From JAGQPD01 sp020426865 (GTDB taxonomy: Bacteria; Planctomycetota; Planctomycetia; Pirellulales; Pirellulaceae): 64,000 nucleotides of DNA. The notes beneath the pieces were generated by a model. That model searched no databases, was not told the DNA's origin, and saw nothing but the letters and a program-made list of their open reading frames with translations. A program made the position numbers and the translations under genes. Every line of letters begins with the position of its first letter. The first letter of the stretch is position 1. Positions 1 through 8,840 of the stretch are shown piece by piece. Location: contig JAWKTN010000001.1 in the NCBI GenBank assembly GCA_041399065.1, positions 682,001 through 746,000 of the forward strand. The letters run 5' to 3'.

Positions 1-378
1 CGTGACGATGGCACGTTTACACTTGGCATCAACGGCAAGGAGGACACCCTTCGACAGATCGCCTCCAACAAAGAGTTTCTCGCGCTGACAGACTTGACGC
101 CGGAACAAAAACAGGGCGGCCGGGCGTCACTTGCCCAGTGCGAGGAGCGGCTTGCCGTCATCGAGAAAAACGAACGCGAGGTCGTGGCACTCACCGAGCA
201 GATCGACGCAACACGTCAGCGGTTGTTCGACCTGGAGGACCAGAAGCGTGACTGGCGCAATTTCAACCTGGCCGAGTTTTCGACGGACGAACCCAAGCCG
301 CAGCCGCCTTTCACGCACAATCTTGCCACAGCAACTGGCCGGCCGAGCGAGTGTGACGTTGTTCCGCAGTTCGGCTGA
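1..378 (+). CDS. C-terminal end of an unknown coiled-coil protein (5' partial)
   Basis: Frame 1 is open from the first base to a TGA at 376-378, so the window cuts into a gene that begins upstream; the visible part is 125 residues. The middle section (about residues 30-85) is rich in Glu, Gln, Lys and Arg with regularly spaced Leu/Val, which looks like a coiled coil. The tail is rich in proline. No conserved family was recognised, and no function is proposed. A strong terminator follows 11 bases after the stop, which supports this being the real 3' end of a transcript. Confidence 0.55.
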   Translation, partial: RDDGTFTLGINGKEDTLRQIASNKEFLALTDLTPEQKQGGRASLAQCEERLAVIEKNEREVVALTEQIDATRQRLFDLEDQKRDWRNFNLAEFSTDEPKPQPPFTHNLATATGRPSECDVVPQFG

Positions 379-389
379 TCGCGCGATCG

Positions 390-427
390 GGCTCCGCGTG
401 TCCACCACCGCGCGGAGCCTTCTTTTT
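390..427 (+). terminator. Rho-independent terminator
   Basis: A perfect 9-bp stem (GGCTCCGCG at 390-398 and CGCGGAGCC at 411-419) encloses a 12-base loop and is followed at once by TTCTTTTT. It sits just after the stop codon of the left-edge gene. There is no T-run on the other strand, so it acts in the + direction only. Confidence 0.8.
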
Positions 428-442
428 GCCTGGGAGGAGTCG

Positions 443-715
443 ATGATTGCCGACCCCGACAAACGAGGGCGTGTCCCTGATCTCGCTGGCAAGACGCGCG
501 ACGCGCTAAACGTGACGGTGTCACATATTCGCGGCGACGAAGCCGACCTGTGCACAGGACAGCCCGGTCGGTGGCAGTGCGATGGGCGGACGTGGTTAGC
601 GACGACGCCGTCTGAGGCACAACATGGCAAACGTCAGCAATGTGATACACGATGGTTCCGGTACGAGCGTGATCGAAGCGTATGCAAGGCTCGGGACATG
701 GAGATTAAACGCTGA
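443..715 (+). CDS. Small hypothetical protein (doubtful)
   Basis: An open frame of 90 codons starts at ATG 443, three bases after a very good ribosome-binding site (GGAGGAG, 433-439), just downstream of the terminator. The product has two Trp-containing stretches and no recognisable domain, signal or membrane segment. Its 3' third lies antisense to the C-terminal PEP-CTERM code of the broken gene at 596-1161. The real gene may therefore be shorter or degraded. The start context is the main support. Confidence 0.35.
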   Translation: MIADPDKRGRVPDLAGKTRDALNVTVSHIRGDEADLCTGQPGRWQCDGRTWLATTPSEAQHGKRQQCDTRWFRYERDRSVCKARDMEIKR

Positions 716-1161
716 GCCGTCGCTCAAAATGCCGCTGAAATCGTAGTGGTTGTCTTTAAACGTACGACGCTGGCCTATGACGAGGCGGGTTTGTTCCACG
801 CCGTTAACAAAGAATTTGGTGCCGAAGAAATTGACTTCGGCCATATCTCTTAGGGCAAGGAATTGGCCTTCAAATGAGCCACCATGGATGTTAAGTTCGG
901 ATTCCATTCCGGACCTACATCCGCATAGGAGTCGAACTGCGGCACAACCTGATGGCCCGTGCACGGGATCGAACGGTAGGTTGAATTGTAGGTCAAAGCC
1001 GGTGACGGCATATCAGTGGAACCGTCGTTTTCGCTAATATGTGGAACGGCGCTAGAATCATCATGACCAAACTCTTCACCATTTTCACCCAACATTCGCC
1101 AGCGGTAGTCTTCACCCACGGCAGTCGACGCTAAACATAGCAGTATCAGTAGCGGACGCAT
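596..1161 (-). pseudogene. PEP-CTERM exported protein, frameshifted paralogue
   Basis: From ATG 1161 (after an AAGGAAA ribosome-binding site) the frame encodes a signal peptide (MRPLLILLCLASTAVG) and then DYRWRMLGENGEEF, which closely matches the neighbouring gene at 1146-1724. The similarity then moves to another frame, beginning near 1010. That frame runs to a stop at 596 and ends in a typical PEP-CTERM tail: VPEPS, a hydrophobic segment and a run of five arginines. Joining the two parts needs a net change of one base. The family is exported and sorted by an exosortase (known). Decay or a sequencing error cannot be told apart here. The neighbour's stop overlaps this start by 16 bases, as in a tandem-duplicated operon. 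Confidence 0.65.
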
Positions 1162-1724
1162 GATTGTCTTTCCTTGTCGCGATTGCGTGGACGTCGGAGA
1201 CACAGGAGGCCGCCAAGGGCGGCACACGTGAAGCCGGTGGGTTCTGGTACGGGGATGCGAGAAACGGACAGAATATTACCGGAATGTCGTTCGACGGGAA
1301 ATGTGTTTACAGTCAATAGCCATGTTATTTGCGGCCACCCCGCAAGCGAGCCATCGAAGTTGTTTGCTTCTGGATAAGTGGTAGTTCCGTAGAATGAGAA
1401 TACAAGATCCGTTCTTTCGGAAGGTATGATAATCAATTGGGTATCAACCTGATTGGTTCCGTCAAACTGATACACAAAGTCGAAGACGGCGCCGCTGTTT
1501 AATTCTAATCCTCCCATCCCAATTGGATAGGGAACGGAGAATTGAATGTCACTGCTTTCGATATTATAGCCCGACACGCCGGGGTCTGGCATATTGACGT
1601 ATGGCGTTGTGCCGTACAAAGTAACGATGAATTCCTCTCCCTTGTCACCAAGTATTCGCCACCGGTAATCTTCTTGGGCGACAGCACTCGCCGCGACACA
1701 GAGCACGATCAATAGAGTCCGCAT
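1146..1724 (-). CDS. PEP-CTERM sorting domain protein
   Basis: 192 residues. The start at 1724 is chosen because AGGGAGAAG precedes it and a clear signal peptide follows (MRTLLIVLCVAASAVAQ); the open frame extends further upstream without such support. After the signal comes DYRWRILGDKGEEF, then a beta-rich body containing two YGTT motifs. The C-terminus carries VPEP, a short hydrophobic helix and CLRRPRNR, the PEP-CTERM signal recognised by exosortases for anchoring or release at the cell surface (known for the family). The specific function of the body is unknown. It is the intact member of a tandem pair with 596-1161. No exosortase gene is in the window. Confidence 0.8.
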   Translation of the reverse strand: MRTLLIVLCVAASAVAQEDYRWRILGDKGEEFIVTLYGTTPYVNMPDPGVSGYNIESSDIQFSVPYPIGMGGLELNSGAVFDFVYQFDGTNQVDTQLIIIPSERTDLVFSFYGTTTYPEANNFDGSLAGWPQITWLLTVNTFPVERHSGNILSVSRIPVPEPTGFTCAALGGLLCLRRPRNRDKERQSCVRY

Positions 1725-2105
1725 TGGCTTCTCCCTGGCTTTAGACGCCGATCTCATCCGTTTCCGCTCAGTGTACCGTCGCAGCCCGCCAGGGACAAGC
1801 AAATGGCGTCAGTTGCGCTGTGAACGCCTAGGAGCCCCGTAGACGCACGCAGGGGCAAGCTGGCTCCCATGTCGACTTGGCACCTGATCGTGCGTTAGGA
1901 GCGATCCTGTGCGGTAGTTTTCGGAAGGCGGTGAGGGCAACAGCCCCGCCAATGCTACCGAACGTCAGGGCAGCACGCAAATGTCTGTTCGCTGGCAGGC
2001 ATCCGGCACGTATGTCGCACGTGTGCGAGCCCAGCCTGGAAGAATGACCGATTTGAGGGACCAAGGAATAGTAGACGCGCGTATCTATATTGCCATCAAG
2101 GTGCA
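1725..2105. other. Intergenic region between divergent genes
   Basis: 381 bases between the PEP-CTERM gene (minus) and the large ELWxTDGT/FG-GAP gene (plus). It must hold promoters for both. I see no convincing promoter hexamers, RNA gene, repeat or conserved small reading frame in it. Confidence 0.5.
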
Positions 2106-5100
2106 ATGTCCCGTAGATTCAACCGCACTAAAAGCCAAATTACGGCCGAAATGGGGGTTAGCATGACACGTCGAAAACTGGTCACTGAGTGTCTTGAAGA
2201 TCGTCGCATGTTAGCGCCGGTTGATTTGCTGATGGACATCAATCCCGGACCTGCCTCCTCTTATCCAAGGGACTTTGTCAAGATTGGCGACTATCTCTTC
2301 TTCACGGCCGAACAGCTGAACACAGGACGCGAATTGTGGCGAACAGACGGAACTCCGGACGGGACAATACTCCTTGCCGATGCAGTTCCTGGCTCAAGCT
2401 CTGGCGACCCTCGAGAGTTTTCTGTTGTTGATGGACGGTTGACGTACACGGTCAACTTGCCGACGGGTACTTCGCGCTACGTGAGTGACGGAACGATTGC
2501 CGGAACGGTACCGTACGTATCGGTTGAAGGTATATCCGACGCAGTACTGTTTGCAGTCTTGGGCGATGTCAACGTGTTTCAGCTGCAAAATAGTGACGGA
2601 CGCGTGGAGCTGTGGACGTACGACAACGAAATGCAGAATGGTACGAAGCTATTTGAGGCCGAGGCAGCTGACGACGTGTTAAGCTACGTTGGGGTACTCA
2701 ACGACAAACTCTACTTCCACGTGACCGATGGCGCGGATACCAGTGAGCTTTGGGCAACCAACGGAGCCATAGAACACACATATCGTATCGCTACGCTCGA
2801 TGTGTCGGGAACGGCGACGTCGCTGGTCGAATTGGGCGATCACGTGTTATTCCTGTATATGGATTCATCTGGGAATCGCGAAATATGGAAAGCGACAACC
2901 AGCACCGACGAGGCAGTCCGTCTACACGTATTGGATGCCGCCACAACGGATTTTTCACCAGCAACACTAGGTACTTCAGTTGTGTTTGTCGATCGAAATA
3001 AAGCAGGGCGCACGTCGATCTGGACGGTGAACGACGTCGATACAGAAGCGACACAGTTGATCGAAGTACGAGCAGGCGACGAGATCGAACGTCAAGAAAT
3101 CTCGAGGGATTGGTTATACATCTTCGTTGACAATGGGGAGGTTTGGCAAACAAACGGGACGGTAGACGGTACGTCGTTGATTCACACGATTACGGACGTT
3201 GACAATGTTCTCCATGGGCGCATTGGAGAACGACTCTATTTTTTCGAAGGAGTGCAATTCGACCCGGGATTTGTTGGGCGGATGGAAACGCGACTCTGGA
3301 TTAGTGGAGACAGCGGATTGCAGTTGACCGGCGCAATCTATCACGGCGAGAATGCGGTTGAAATGCAATTTGTAATCTCCGACATATTCGAGCGAAGCGG
3401 CGAACTGTATTGGTTCGTTCGAATCGTTGCGACGAACGGAGTCGAAGGCGCGATCCATCAGGAGACTATTTGGCACTTGAATCCGAATACCGGGGAGGTG
3501 GAATCGACGGGAATCAGTGCCGGCAACCTTTTTCGTGTCAGGAAACACTTTCTTGAAGACGGACGGATTATCTTATTTTCCCGCGATGCGATTATCGTAA
3601 CTGACGGTACACTGAATGGAACGGAGTCTATACCCCATTCATTTTGTGGAATCGGCTACTCAGCGTCGCTTTCAACCGCAATTCCTGATGGCCTTTTGAG
3701 TTATGAGATTTGCGAAGGTTGGCCACCAAGTGGCCAACGTTTTTCGCTTGTGACCTGGGATAGCAATTCAATTTCGGTTGTAAGCAGCAATATTGAGGTT
3801 GTCAGTCGCGAGGGCGACAGACTAATTTGGACAACAATTGTTTCCGGCGAGAACTCATACATTATCAGCCGTAACTTTCCACGCGAAGATGTTCCAAATA
3901 GTTCAGAATGGGTTGTGGCCGATCTCCGCCGTGGATCAGTTGTGTCATTCACAACCGGACTTCCGCTCACCTATTCTAGTCTTTCTGCTGAAGTGGCGGT
4001 TGCCGGAGGACTTGCCGCTGTAACGAACATAGAAGGGTACTTTGGCGTCGCCCGTGGTGCTCTTCTTCGGTCCGACGGTACCTCGATCGGCACGTACCCG
4101 CTTTCCGACGACGCATATCCAACGCGGTTTGCGCCAACGCTCGACAACCAAAAGATCGTGTTTGCCGGTTTGGACCTGCGACTGACGCCGAAAAAGGTTG
4201 GGACTGAACTGTGGATCATTAATACTCTTGATGTTCCTCCGCCCGCACCTTTTGATATCAACCTCGACCGGGTGGTTGACGGGCGTGATGTCGACGCGCT
4301 CACGTACGCTGCCGAACGGGGTACAGTGTTAGAGGAGTTTGATTTCGACGGCTCCCATTTTGTGGATTTTGATGACGTCGATACGTACCTGGAACTTCTG
4401 GGCGCTCGCGCAGGTGATTCGAACTTGGATGGGTTTGTCGATGAATTCGACTTTGTCGACTGGCAGATTTACAAATACCACGAAAATACAACATGGTCGC
4501 AGGGAGACTGGAACTTCGATGGCGTTACGGACGTACGTGACTTCAATTTGTGGTCAGAAAACCGTGACTTGCCAAAGCCTGCAGCATTCATGGATAAGTA
4601 TACCGTGAATGAGGATGTCGCATTAGTAGTCGCTGAGGAATTCGGGCTTCTCGCTAACGATACCGATCCATTCGGACGCAGTTTTTCGGCGCAGCTCGTG
4701 TCGCATCCAAGAAATGGAATCCTGAATCTGGCTGGTGACGGCTCATTTCGATATCTCCCGGATGTCGACTTCGCTGGCCAGGACTTTTTTACGTATCAAG
4801 TGATAGATAGTCAGCGGGCATCTGACCCGGTTGTAGTGGTGATCGACGTTCTTTCTGTCAATGACATGCCGAAAACAACGGCCGACCAATACGAGGTTGA
4901 CGTGATCGACGAGCTGATCGTCGATGTCCAGCATGGCGTTCTTGCAAACGACGTAGACGATGGCGATGGGCTGCTACGTGCCGAGCTTATCACAACTACT
5001 TCTCATGGTGACCTTACGCTTCAGACCGACGGAGCGTTTTCATATCGTCCGCGTGACGGCTTTCAAGGGATTGACACCTTCACCTACGTTGCTGTGGACC

Positions 5101-6593
5101 AGGAGGGCGCTGTGTCAGACGTCGCACATGTGAAGATCAATGTACAACTTGTTGCCCCATCGCGTCCGACAAACGTGCAGGCAAGCGACGGAATGACATT
5201 TGGGCACATAAATCTAACGTGGAATGCCTCTTGGTTGGCAGAAACCTACGGCGTGTGGCGCAATGAAACGAACGATGCCGGATCGGCAACACAAATTGCA
5301 GACAGTATCGCAACAACTTCCTTTACCGATACAACGGCGACCGCTGGAAAGATTTACTATTATTGGGTGCGTGCCCAGAATCCTGTGGGAAGCAGCGGTC
5401 TCAGCGTTCGTGACACCGGCTACACACGCGCGGAACAATTCTTCACCGATAGCGGCCAGGAGTTGATGTCCGGGAACCACTCGGTAGGACTAGGCGACTT
5501 TGATGGCGATGGTGACCTAGATGCGTTTTTCACTGGCGGAACGGGCGTTGGTTCGAGTGTGTGGCTGAACGACGGAAGTGGCTTGTTCCACGACTCTGGT
5601 TGGCGGACTGGAGTGACAGAGAACCAAGTGTTTGTGGCAATCGGCGACGTCGATGGTGACAATGACCTCGATGCGTATGTCGTCTCAACGACGGCCGATC
5701 GATTGTATTTGAACGACGGTGCTGGCAACTTTTCCGATAGCGGCCAGGCGCTGGGGACATTTGTTAGCAACGAGGTCGTTTTGGGTGATGTCGATCAGGA
5801 CGGTGACCTCGATGCCGTGGTCGCCGTGTTCACCGAGACGGAGGCGAATGTGTTGTTCATGAACGACGGCCTGGGTGGATTTACTCAGTCTGACCAAGAA
5901 CTGGGGTTTGGCCAGACTATGGGCATAGCACTTGGCGATCTAGACGGAGATCAAGATCTCGACGTAATGGTGGCCAATTCGGGAACACCAAACCAAGTGT
6001 TTCTCAATATCGGTGGGGGCCAGTTTATCGACAGCATGCAAAGACTTGGTGATTTCGACACTCGCCACATAACGCTTGGCGATTTGGACGGAGATGGCGA
6101 CTTGGACGCGTTCGAAGTGCACACAAAGGAATCCGAGGCATACAATCCAAGTCGGGTATGGTTGAATGACGGCACGGGGTCGTTTTCCGATGCTGGGCAA
6201 GGGATAGGCGATGCCACAACGTCTCAGGCGGCGTTGGGGGATATAGATTTGGATGGCGATCTCGATGTGTTGACAGCCAATTGGTTCGACGAGCCAAACG
6301 GATTGTGGCTCAACGATGGCCGCGGTGGATTCATCAATTCCGGCCAGGTAATCGGAACAGCTACCAGCTCTCAAGTTGCGTTTGGAGACCTCGATGGCGA
6401 TGGTGATCTCGACGTAGTAATCGCAAATTTTTCTGGTGCGACAAGCAAGGTGTGGCTGAACGATGCATTGCCACCGGAGACCTTGAATACGTTGTCACGT
6501 CGAGACATCGCAGCTGTGGACCAGCGGACCGTTGACTCTGCCAGAGTCGATCCGCGCGCCGGTGTTCTGAAGAACGCGTCGGCGGTCGTATAG
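2106..6593 (+). CDS. Large exported surface protein: LEPR signal, ELWxTDGT, dockerin, cadherin-like, Fn3 and FG-GAP repeats
   Basis: 1495 residues. The N-terminus carries CLEDRRMLA, the planctomycete LEPR-type motif of large exported proteins. Domains in order: about 40-710, propeller-like units with ELWRTDGT-type motifs; about 715-825, dockerin-like calcium loops (DINLDRVVDGRDVD, DSNLDGFVDEFDF, DWNFDGVTDVRDF); about 828-918 and 921-1015, two cadherin-like/VCBS Ig domains; about 1018-1108, a fibronectin type III domain; about 1120-1455, seven FG-GAP/VCBS units of the type LGDFDGDGDLDA with WLNDGSG. ATG 2106 follows AAGGTG. ATG 2163, after GGGGGTT, is an equally good start that keeps the LEPR motif. 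A calcium-dependent surface or matrix role is inferred; no catalytic domain is visible. Confidence 0.88.
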   Translation: MSRRFNRTKSQITAEMGVSMTRRKLVTECLEDRRMLAPVDLLMDINPGPASSYPRDFVKIGDYLFFTAEQLNTGRELWRTDGTPDGTILLADAVPGSSSGDPREFSVVDGRLTYTVNLPTGTSRYVSDGTIAGTVPYVSVEGISDAVLFAVLGDVNVFQLQNSDGRVELWTYDNEMQNGTKLFEAEAADDVLSYVGVLNDKLYFHVTDGADTSELWATNGAIEHTYRIATLDVSGTATSLVELGDHVLFLYMDSSGNREIWKATTSTDEAVRLHVLDAATTDFSPATLGTSVVFVDRNKAGRTSIWTVNDVDTEATQLIEVRAGDEIERQEISRDWLYIFVDNGEVWQTNGTVDGTSLIHTITDVDNVLHGRIGERLYFFEGVQFDPGFVGRMETRLWISGDSGLQLTGAIYHGENAVEMQFVISDIFERSGELYWFVRIVATNGVEGAIHQETIWHLNPNTGEVESTGISAGNLFRVRKHFLEDGRIILFSRDAIIVTDGTLNGTESIPHSFCGIGYSASLSTAIPDGLLSYEICEGWPPSGQRFSLVTWDSNSISVVSSNIEVVSREGDRLIWTTIVSGENSYIISRNFPREDVPNSSEWVVADLRRGSVVSFTTGLPLTYSSLSAEVAVAGGLAAVTNIEGYFGVARGALLRSDGTSIGTYPLSDDAYPTRFAPTLDNQKIVFAGLDLRLTPKKVGTELWIINTLDVPPPAPFDINLDRVVDGRDVDALTYAAERGTVLEEFDFDGSHFVDFDDVDTYLELLGARAGDSNLDGFVDEFDFVDWQIYKYHENTTWSQGDWNFDGVTDVRDFNLWSENRDLPKPAAFMDKYTVNEDVALVVAEEFGLLANDTDPFGRSFSAQLVSHPRNGILNLAGDGSFRYLPDVDFAGQDFFTYQVIDSQRASDPVVVVIDVLSVNDMPKTTADQYEVDVIDELIVDVQHGVLANDVDDGDGLLRAELITTTSHGDLTLQTDGAFSYRPRDGFQGIDTFTYVAVDQEGAVSDVAHVKINVQLVAPSRPTNVQASDGMTFGHINLTWNASWLAETYGVWRNETNDAGSATQIADSIATTSFTDTTATAGKIYYYWVRAQNPVGSSGLSVRDTGYTRAEQFFTDSGQELMSGNHSVGLGDFDGDGDLDAFFTGGTGVGSSVWLNDGSGLFHDSGWRTGVTENQVFVAIGDVDGDNDLDAYVVSTTADRLYLNDGAGNFSDSGQALGTFVSNEVVLGDVDQDGDLDAVVAVFTETEANVLFMNDGLGGFTQSDQELGFGQTMGIALGDLDGDQDLDVMVANSGTPNQVFLNIGGGQFIDSMQRLGDFDTRHITLGDLDGDGDLDAFEVHTKESEAYNPSRVWLNDGTGSFSDAGQGIGDATTSQAALGDIDLDGDLDVLTANWFDEPNGLWLNDGRGGFINSGQVIGTATSSQVAFGDLDGDGDLDVVIANFSGATSKVWLNDALPPETLNTLSRRDIAAVDQRTVDSARVDPRAGVLKNASAVV

Positions 6594-6797
6594 CAGCGCT
6601 AGCAGATCATTGGGCGGGTGCGTGCGTTAAAACGCGTCCTAGCCGTTCGGGGTTCACGGCTCCTTCGGACACCAAACTGACAGCAAATCAAACAGTTGTA
6701 TTCTACAACTTTAAGGGGTGTTTTTGAGGGTCTTACAACACCACAGATTTGCGTTTTATCCGAGAAAAACGCGAGTTTTAGAAAGCCTTGGAACGCG

Positions 6798-6836
<39 letters not shown>

Positions 6837-7118
6837 GGGTTGGGCCGGTTGGTGGCCGGTGTGTCTGTGTAAATCTATCAGATTTGTTCGAGGCCACAAG
6901 GTCAGTGCGTCGTGGACCGAGAATTGTGGCCATCGAGCCCCCTACCAAGGTCTACTCGGGCACTATTCCTCAGAAAATCAAAGTAACAAGTCCCGTTGGG
7001 CGTTCGGTGGGGCCTTTTTCTCCCTCTAATTCGGCTCGCCGCGCCCGGCCACTTGACTTTTCTCTGCACCCTCCCAACCTACCTCACCAACCGGTCCCTA
7101 CGTCGTCGTCACCAAGCT

Positions 7119-7169
7119 ACTATGATCCCCTCCCGACTATGATCCCCTCCCGACTATGATCCCCTCCCG
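7119..7169. repeat. Tandem repeat, 3 x 17 bp
   Basis: Three exact copies of ACTATGATCCCCTCCCG lie head to tail, ending just before ACGCCCCG. The region is non-coding and about 440 bases upstream of the LivK-like gene. No known regulator site was recognised. Confidence 0.9.
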
Positions 7170-7605
7170 ACGCCCCGTTCCGAGATACGCGCGGATTGTT
7201 TTCTATTGGTCGATGCCCGCAGACTCCAAAACCAACCCGGCCGCGCCAGTGCACCCCGCAATACCTCGAACCATCAAGTATTGCGGCTCTCCAGCCAATT
7301 CACCCGCAGTCGACTCGTCTCGGGCCAGTTATGCCAGTTGTCGGCGTTATACCGTTGAGTTACAGACCAACGTACAACCGCTTCCCGAAACCATCCGCCC
7401 TGCCCCTTCCCCAATGCTATGGCAACGATGAAGCAATCATGGTCCGCATCCGTGTTGAAAGTCCGCCGCGATCGCCCGATTCTGTCGACCCTCGCGAACG
7501 CGGTTGACTGACGTCCAACTGAAATCAACTCGTCGATCGGACCAAGAGTCTCTTATTGCGTCGCACCAAACAGAAATCTTTTTTTCGACGACAATAGGAA
7601 TACGA

Positions 7606-8840
7606 ATGACACCACGACTACGTACGACTTTATTCGTCGTAATTGCTTCCGGATTCATCACCAATTGTGCCGTTGTCGACGCCGAACCGTCCCGATCGAT
7701 CGATCGGGATGAAATCGTGTTGGGGAAGTCTACTGCACTGACGGGCCCGGCCGCCGAACTGGGCACGAACATGCGTATTGGTGTCGTCGCCGCTTTGGAT
7801 GAAGCCAATCAAGACGGCGGCATCGACGGTCGTCCCCTGCGATTGATCGCGTTGGACGATGGCTACGAGCTATCGCGAACAGTCCCGAACATGTTGTCAC
7901 TGATTAACGAACATCAGGTACTGGCCGTTGTTGGCAACGTGGGAACGCCAACCGCCGTCGCGGCGATCCCCATCGCGCACGCGAAAAAGACACTCTACTT
8001 CGGCGCCTTTACGGGAGCCGGCGTCCTTCGCAAGACGCCCCCCGATCGGTATGTCATCAATTATCGGGCAAGCTATGCCGAAGAAGTATCCGCGATGGTC
8101 GATGCACTTGTCAATCACGCGGGTCTCGCCCCAGCCGAGATTGCCTTTTTTACTCAGCGAGACGCCTACGGCGACGCCGGGTATACCGGCGGTGTGCAGG
8201 CGTTGAGACGCCATGGTCTAGTAGACGAGTCGGTGGTCGCACACGGTCGCTACGACCGCAACACCATCGCTGTCGAAAATGCCCTTGCCGACATCCTGGC
8301 AGCTCCGCGGCTTCCCCGCGCCGTGATAATGGTCGGGGCCTATCAGCCGTGCGGTGAGTTCATTCGACTCGCACACGAATATGTCTCGACGCACTGTTCC
8401 TGAACGTCTCGTTTGTCGGCTCCTATCCGCTCGCCGAAAAACTCGGCCCACTTGGCAATGGCGTCGTGATCACCCAGGTGGTACCACACATTGATGCAAC
8501 GGACACGATCGTATCTGATTTCCGCGCGGCACTCACAGCTTCCGCGCCGGACACTATTGCCAACTTCACGTCGCTAGAGGGCTACATTGTTGGCCGCATT
8601 TTTATCAAGGCGCTACGCGAGCTGAAGGGTCCCGTCACACGTGAATCCGTCGTAGGGGCGTTGGAGCAATTGGGGGACTTCGAGTTGAGATTCGGTCGGA
8701 GCCGCTTGCGCATCACATCGACCGATCATCAAGCATGCCACACAATCTGGCCCACCGTCATACGCGATGGTGCCGTCGTGCCGCTCGCTTGGACGGAATT
8801 CGTCAACCTGAGAGAGCTTCGCGACAATGCCGGCCATTGA
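7606..8840 (+). pseudogene. LivK-type periplasmic ligand-binding protein, frameshifted
   Basis: ATG 7606 follows an AGGA site and gives a signal peptide (residues 1-27 or so). Then comes the start of a type I periplasmic-binding fold of the branched-chain amino-acid receptor family: IVLGKSTALTGPAAELG, VVGNVGTPTAVAAIP and FFTQRDAYGDAGYTGG. The frame stops at 8401-8403, but the family sequence goes on in the next frame (LFLNVSFVGSYPLAEKLG) to a stop at 8840. One missing G near 8383 (ATGTC for ATGGTC) restores EYGLDALFLNV. With that base the protein is about 411 residues, a normal length. The 3' end overlaps the histidine kinase start by 14 bases and no permease genes follow. A sensory partner for the kinase is therefore more likely than a transporter subunit (inference). 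Confidence 0.85.
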
